Source of the DNA: Alteraurantiacibacter buctensis
Lineage (GTDB): Bacteria > Pseudomonadota > Alphaproteobacteria > Sphingomonadales > Sphingomonadaceae
Assembly (NCBI RefSeq): GCF_009827655.1
Contig: NZ_WTYV01000005.1
Coordinates: forward strand, 1-64,000
Reading direction: 5' to 3'
Length of the DNA stretch: 64,000 nt
In this document: positions 61,530 through 64,000 of the stretch, in pieces
Position numbering within the stretch: the first letter of the stretch is position 1
Layout: each line of letters begins with the position of its first letter
Program-made: the position numbers and the translations under genes
The notes under the pieces: model-generated
What the model was told of the DNA's origin: nothing
Databases searched by the model: none
What the model saw: the letters and a program-made list of their open reading frames with translations, nothing else

Positions 61530-62648
61530 CTAACCCGCCAGGCTGACCCGCCCCCCGGCGTGGCGCACCAGTCGCCCACCCAGCTCCAGCTCCAGCAGGG
61601 CCATCTGCACCGCGCCGGCACTCTCGCCGCTCTGGCGGACGAGTTCGTCCACCGGCACGGGAGCGGTGGTCAGCAGCGCGGCGATATCGGCGGGATTGTC
61701 GGCCAGTTCCTCGTCCCACGCGTCGTAGCCGCCCCCCCCAAAAAAACCTCCGCTGTCACGGAAGGTGGAGCGCGGGGTGCCGTCGAAGCTGCTGAGGAGT
61801 TCGGCCACGTCGTCGGGCGATTGCACCAGCACGGCCCCTTCACGGATCAGCTTGTTGCACCCCTCGCTGCGCGGTTCCAGCGGGCTGCCGGGAATGGCCA
61901 TGACTTCGCGCCCCGCCTCCCCCGCCAGCCGTGCGGTGATGAGGCTGCCACTCTTCGGCGCGGCCTCTACCACCAGCGTGCCCAGCGACAGGCCGGCGAT
62001 GATGCGGTTGCGCTTGGGGAAGAGTTGCCCGCGTGGCTGGGTGCCGGGCGGCTCCTCGGCCAGCAGCAGGCCCTCTTGCGCAACCCGTTCCTGCAACTTC
62101 TCGTGCCCCGGCGGATAGGTCACGTCGATCCCGCTGGCAATCACCCCCACGGTGCCGCCCTTAACCCCCAGCGCGCCCTCATGCGCGGCACCGTCGATCC
62201 CTTTGGCCAGGCCCGAGACCACGGTGAAGCCCTGCTGCGCCAGGGCAGCAGAGAAATCGCGGGCCAGCTTGACCGCCGCCGCGCTGGCATTGCGCGCGCC
62301 GACCAGTGCCACGCACGGCTGCGCGGCCAAGGCCAGATCGCCCCGCAGGGTGAGGATCGGCGGCGGGCTGTCCATCTGCGCCAGGAGAGCGGGATAGTCC
62401 GCCATGTCGTGAAACACATAGCGCGCACCCGCCGCGCGCACCGCCTGCGCCTCTGCCTCCACCACCGATGCGGCAGCGGCCCGATAGGTGCGGGTGCCCC
62501 GGGCGGCGAGATCGGGCAGGGCCTCCAGCGCCGCGCCCGCCGTGCCGAAGCGCCTGAGGAGCTGGCGGTAGCTGACGGGGCCGATGTTGGGACTGCGCAG
62601 CAGGCGGATGCGGTCGAACGCTTCCTGCTGGCTGAGGGCAGCGGTCAT
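61530..62648 (-). CDS. dprA: DNA processing protein DprA
   Basis: DprA loads RecA on incoming single-stranded DNA during natural transformation. The 372-residue protein has an N-terminal SAM-like part (FDRIRLLRSPNIGPVSYRQL), the Rossmann core with VALVGARNASAAAVKLARDF and GLAKGIDGAAHEGAL, then VIASGIDVTYPPGHEKLQE and a C-terminal winged-helix (DMLA-like) domain. A T7G8 tract lies in the region between the core and the C-terminal domain. The plsY stop begins directly after the dprA start codon on the same strand. Confidence 0.93.
   Translation of the reverse strand: MTAALSQQEAFDRIRLLRSPNIGPVSYRQLLRRFGTAGAALEALPDLAARGTRTYRAAAASVVEAEAQAVRAAGARYVFHDMADYPALLAQMDSPPPILTLRGDLALAAQPCVALVGARNASAAAVKLARDFSAALAQQGFTVVSGLAKGIDGAAHEGALGVKGGTVGVIASGIDVTYPPGHEKLQERVAQEGLLLAEEPPGTQPRGQLFPKRNRIIAGLSLGTLVVEAAPKSGSLITARLAGEAGREVMAIPGSPLEPRSEGCNKLIREGAVLVQSPDDVAELLSSFDGTPRSTFRDSGGFFGGGGYDAWDEELADNPADIAALLTTAPVPVDELVRQSGESAGAVQMALLELELGGRLVRHAGGRVSLAG
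61732..61746. repeat. C8-A7 homopolymer tract inside dprA
   Basis: Eight C followed by seven A on the plus strand read T7G8 on the dprA strand, coding Gly-Phe-Phe-Gly-Gly-Gly in the linker before the winged-helix domain. Such runs slip easily during replication or transcription and would switch the C-terminal domain out of frame. It is also a place where sequencing errors occur. Confidence 0.6.
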
Positions 62649-63260
62649 TTAAGCGTCTTTGGCCTTCTTGCTGCCCACGCGCGGTTCAGTGCCAGCACGA
62701 AGACGGGCGATGTTGGCGCGGTGCAGCCAGATGACCAGCGCGGCGATCACAGCCAGCACCGGCACGAAGTGAGTGAAGCCCAGCCCCCAGGCCGCCACCA
62801 GCGCGCCCACCACCGCGCTCATCCCCGCGACCGAGCTGATCCGCAGGGCCGCCAGCAGCGCCAGCCAGACCACGGCATAGGCCACGCCCAGCGGCCAGCC
62901 GATGCCGAAAGCCACGCCGAGGTTGGTAGCAACACCCTTGCCGCCCCTGAAGCGTAGCCAGACCGGGAAACAGTGCCCGAGCACCGCCCCCAACGCGGCG
63001 GCGGCCACGGGGGAAGCCCAGGTGAGATCATCCCCCCACAGGTGGCGGGCCAGCACCACGGCCACAAAACCCTTCAACCCGTCGAGCAGCAGGGTGGCAG
63101 CGGCCACCTTCTTGTTGCCGGTGCGCAGCACGTTGGTGGCGCCGATATTGCCGCTGCCGATCTGACGGATATCGCCCAGCCCCGCCGCCTTGGCCAGCAG
63201 CAGGCCGAACGGCACCGAACCGAGCGCGTAACCCAGCACCAGGGCCAGCAAACCATCCAT
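62649..63260 (-). CDS. plsY: Glycerol-3-phosphate acyltransferase PlsY
   Basis: PlsY transfers acyl from acyl-phosphate to glycerol-3-phosphate, the first step of phospholipid synthesis. The 203-residue inner-membrane protein starts MDGLLALVLGYALGSVPFGL at 63260; the frame is open far upstream across murI, but that part is antisense. The three PlsY motifs are visible: IGSGNIGATNVLRTGNKKV, LGHCFPVWLRFRGGKGVATN and the GFTHFVPVLA region. It is transcribed with dprA just downstream and diverges from murI. Confidence 0.95.
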   Translation of the reverse strand: MDGLLALVLGYALGSVPFGLLLAKAAGLGDIRQIGSGNIGATNVLRTGNKKVAAATLLLDGLKGFVAVVLARHLWGDDLTWASPVAAAALGAVLGHCFPVWLRFRGGKGVATNLGVAFGIGWPLGVAYAVVWLALLAALRISSVAGMSAVVGALVAAWGLGFTHFVPVLAVIAALVIWLHRANIARLRAGTEPRVGSKKAKDA

Positions 63261-63374
63261 GACTGTGCCTGAAACCTCCGCCCCGCTTGCCCCCGTATGG
63301 GCAATCGCATTAATCGCATGTCTAGAGGACATTGCGCCTCGCCCGCAAGCACTGCCCACAAGACTGGAACCGCT

Positions 63375-64000
63375 TTGGACCCGAATGCCCCAATCCTGAT
63401 CTTCGATAGCGGCGTGGGTGGCCTCACCGTGCTGGCCGAGGTGCGCAAACTCCTGCCGGAAGCCCCAGTGATTTACGTCGCCGATCGCGCTGCCCTGCCC
63501 TATGGCGACAAGACCGAGGCAGAGATTGCCGCGCGCGTCTGCGGCCTGCTGGGGCGGCTGGCCGAACGCTATCATCCGCGCCTGATCTGCATCGCCTGCA
63601 ACACCGCCAGCACGATCGCGCTGGGCATGGTGCGTGAAGTGCTGGAAGTGCCGGTGGTGGGCACCGTCCCCGCCATCAAGCCTGCCGCTGCGATGACGAA
63701 AACCGGGGTGATCGGCCTGCTGGGCACCAAGGCGACCATCCGCCAGGCCTATGTCGACAAGCTGGAGGCCGAGTTTGCGGCCGGCAAGCGCCTGATCCGC
63801 CACGCCGCTCCCGAACTGGTGGCGGCGGCAGAACTGAAACTGCGTGGTGGCACCCCGGACCCCGCCGTGTTCGCTCGCGCCGTAGCCGGCCTGCGCGAGC
63901 AGCAGGACGGCGACAAGATCGACGTGGTCGTGCTCGCCTGCACCCATTTCCCGCTGCTGACCCCCGAGCTTTCTGCGGAGTTCGGCGCTAACGTGCAGTT
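63375..64000 (+). CDS. murI: Glutamate racemase, cut by right window edge
   Basis: MurI makes D-glutamate for peptidoglycan. About 208 codons are visible. The N-terminal APILIFDSGVGGLTVLAEVR holds the first catalytic Asp region, IACNTAST the first catalytic Cys and VVLACTHFPLL the second. The start is taken as a TTG at 63375 preceded by GGAA; an in-frame ATG at 63318 would add 19 residues but lacks a ribosome-binding site. The C-terminus lies beyond the window. It diverges from plsY across a 114-base promoter region. Confidence 0.94.
   Translation, partial: MDPNAPILIFDSGVGGLTVLAEVRKLLPEAPVIYVADRAALPYGDKTEAEIAARVCGLLGRLAERYHPRLICIACNTASTIALGMVREVLEVPVVGTVPAIKPAAAMTKTGVIGLLGTKATIRQAYVDKLEAEFAAGKRLIRHAAPELVAAAELKLRGGTPDPAVFARAVAGLREQQDGDKIDVVVLACTHFPLLTPELSAEFGANVQ

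Noticed and set aside
1-64000. CRISPR arrays, rRNA genes, insertion sequences
   Set aside because: No regularly spaced direct repeats of 25-40 bases, no rRNA-like segments and no transposase-like proteins were seen on either strand.

Overview
The window is about 64 kb of GC-rich DNA from an alphaproteobacterium, most likely a member of the Sphingomonadales (Erythrobacter or Novosphingobium type). The evidence for this is a DivL-type pseudokinase with Tyr at the phospho-acceptor position, an AmgK/MurU cell-wall recycling pair next to tsaE and divL, AddAB instead of RecBCD, a lone Flp pilin and the overall codon bias. Placement below order level is inference.

Layout. Positions 1 to about 7246 are the right-hand part of an integrated element. 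All its genes read leftward: a tyrosine integrase at the right edge, an unrecognised 417-residue protein, an AlpA-like helix-turn-helix protein, a run of five small overlapping genes, a large Prim-Pol/AAA helicase replication protein, and a protein cut by the window edge. The edge beside the integrase carries a degenerate 3' end of a tRNA (Asn-like), which fits integration into a tRNA gene; the intact tRNA would lie left of the window. From 7257 onward the DNA looks like ordinary chromosome.

7.2-15 kb holds a cysteine-cluster protein, a metal-ligand-deficient M24 protein with a secreted methyltransferase-like protein, an SMP-30/MFS pair behind a palindromic operator, and secA. A small secreted protein lies just upstream of secA in the position SecM occupies in E. 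coli. 15-17.4 kb holds argJ, an inositol-monophosphatase-family gene and trxA. 17.5-28.4 kb is one tightly packed leftward cluster, divL-tsaE-amgK-murU-addB-addA, with overlapping or abutting junctions. 28.5-35.4 kb holds ahcY, a peroxiredoxin, murA, folE with a phospholipase D-family gene, a hemerythrin-like protein and tRNA-Arg(ACG).

35.4-44.8 kb holds a mutT-type gene, a Flp pilin, an M48 lipoprotein protease, accA, xerD, a two-gene envelope unit of unknown function, and a rightward aroK-aroB-POT transporter operon. 44.9-52.6 kb holds a secreted protein with five PPC-like modules and a caspase-type domain, a lipoprotein, glutathione reductase, a lone SIR2-like protein and pgi. 52.7-64 kb holds the lepB-rnc-era-SGNH hydrolase operon, an MFS exporter flanked by two decayed gene remnants, a 59-residue protein with topA, a membrane protein, dprA-plsY, and the start of murI.

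I see no CRISPR array, rRNA or insertion sequence. The points most worth following are the SecM-like leader before secA, the lone SIR2-like protein, the M24 protein that lost three of five metal ligands, the PPC-caspase protein, and the element with its tRNA remnant and repeat clusters.
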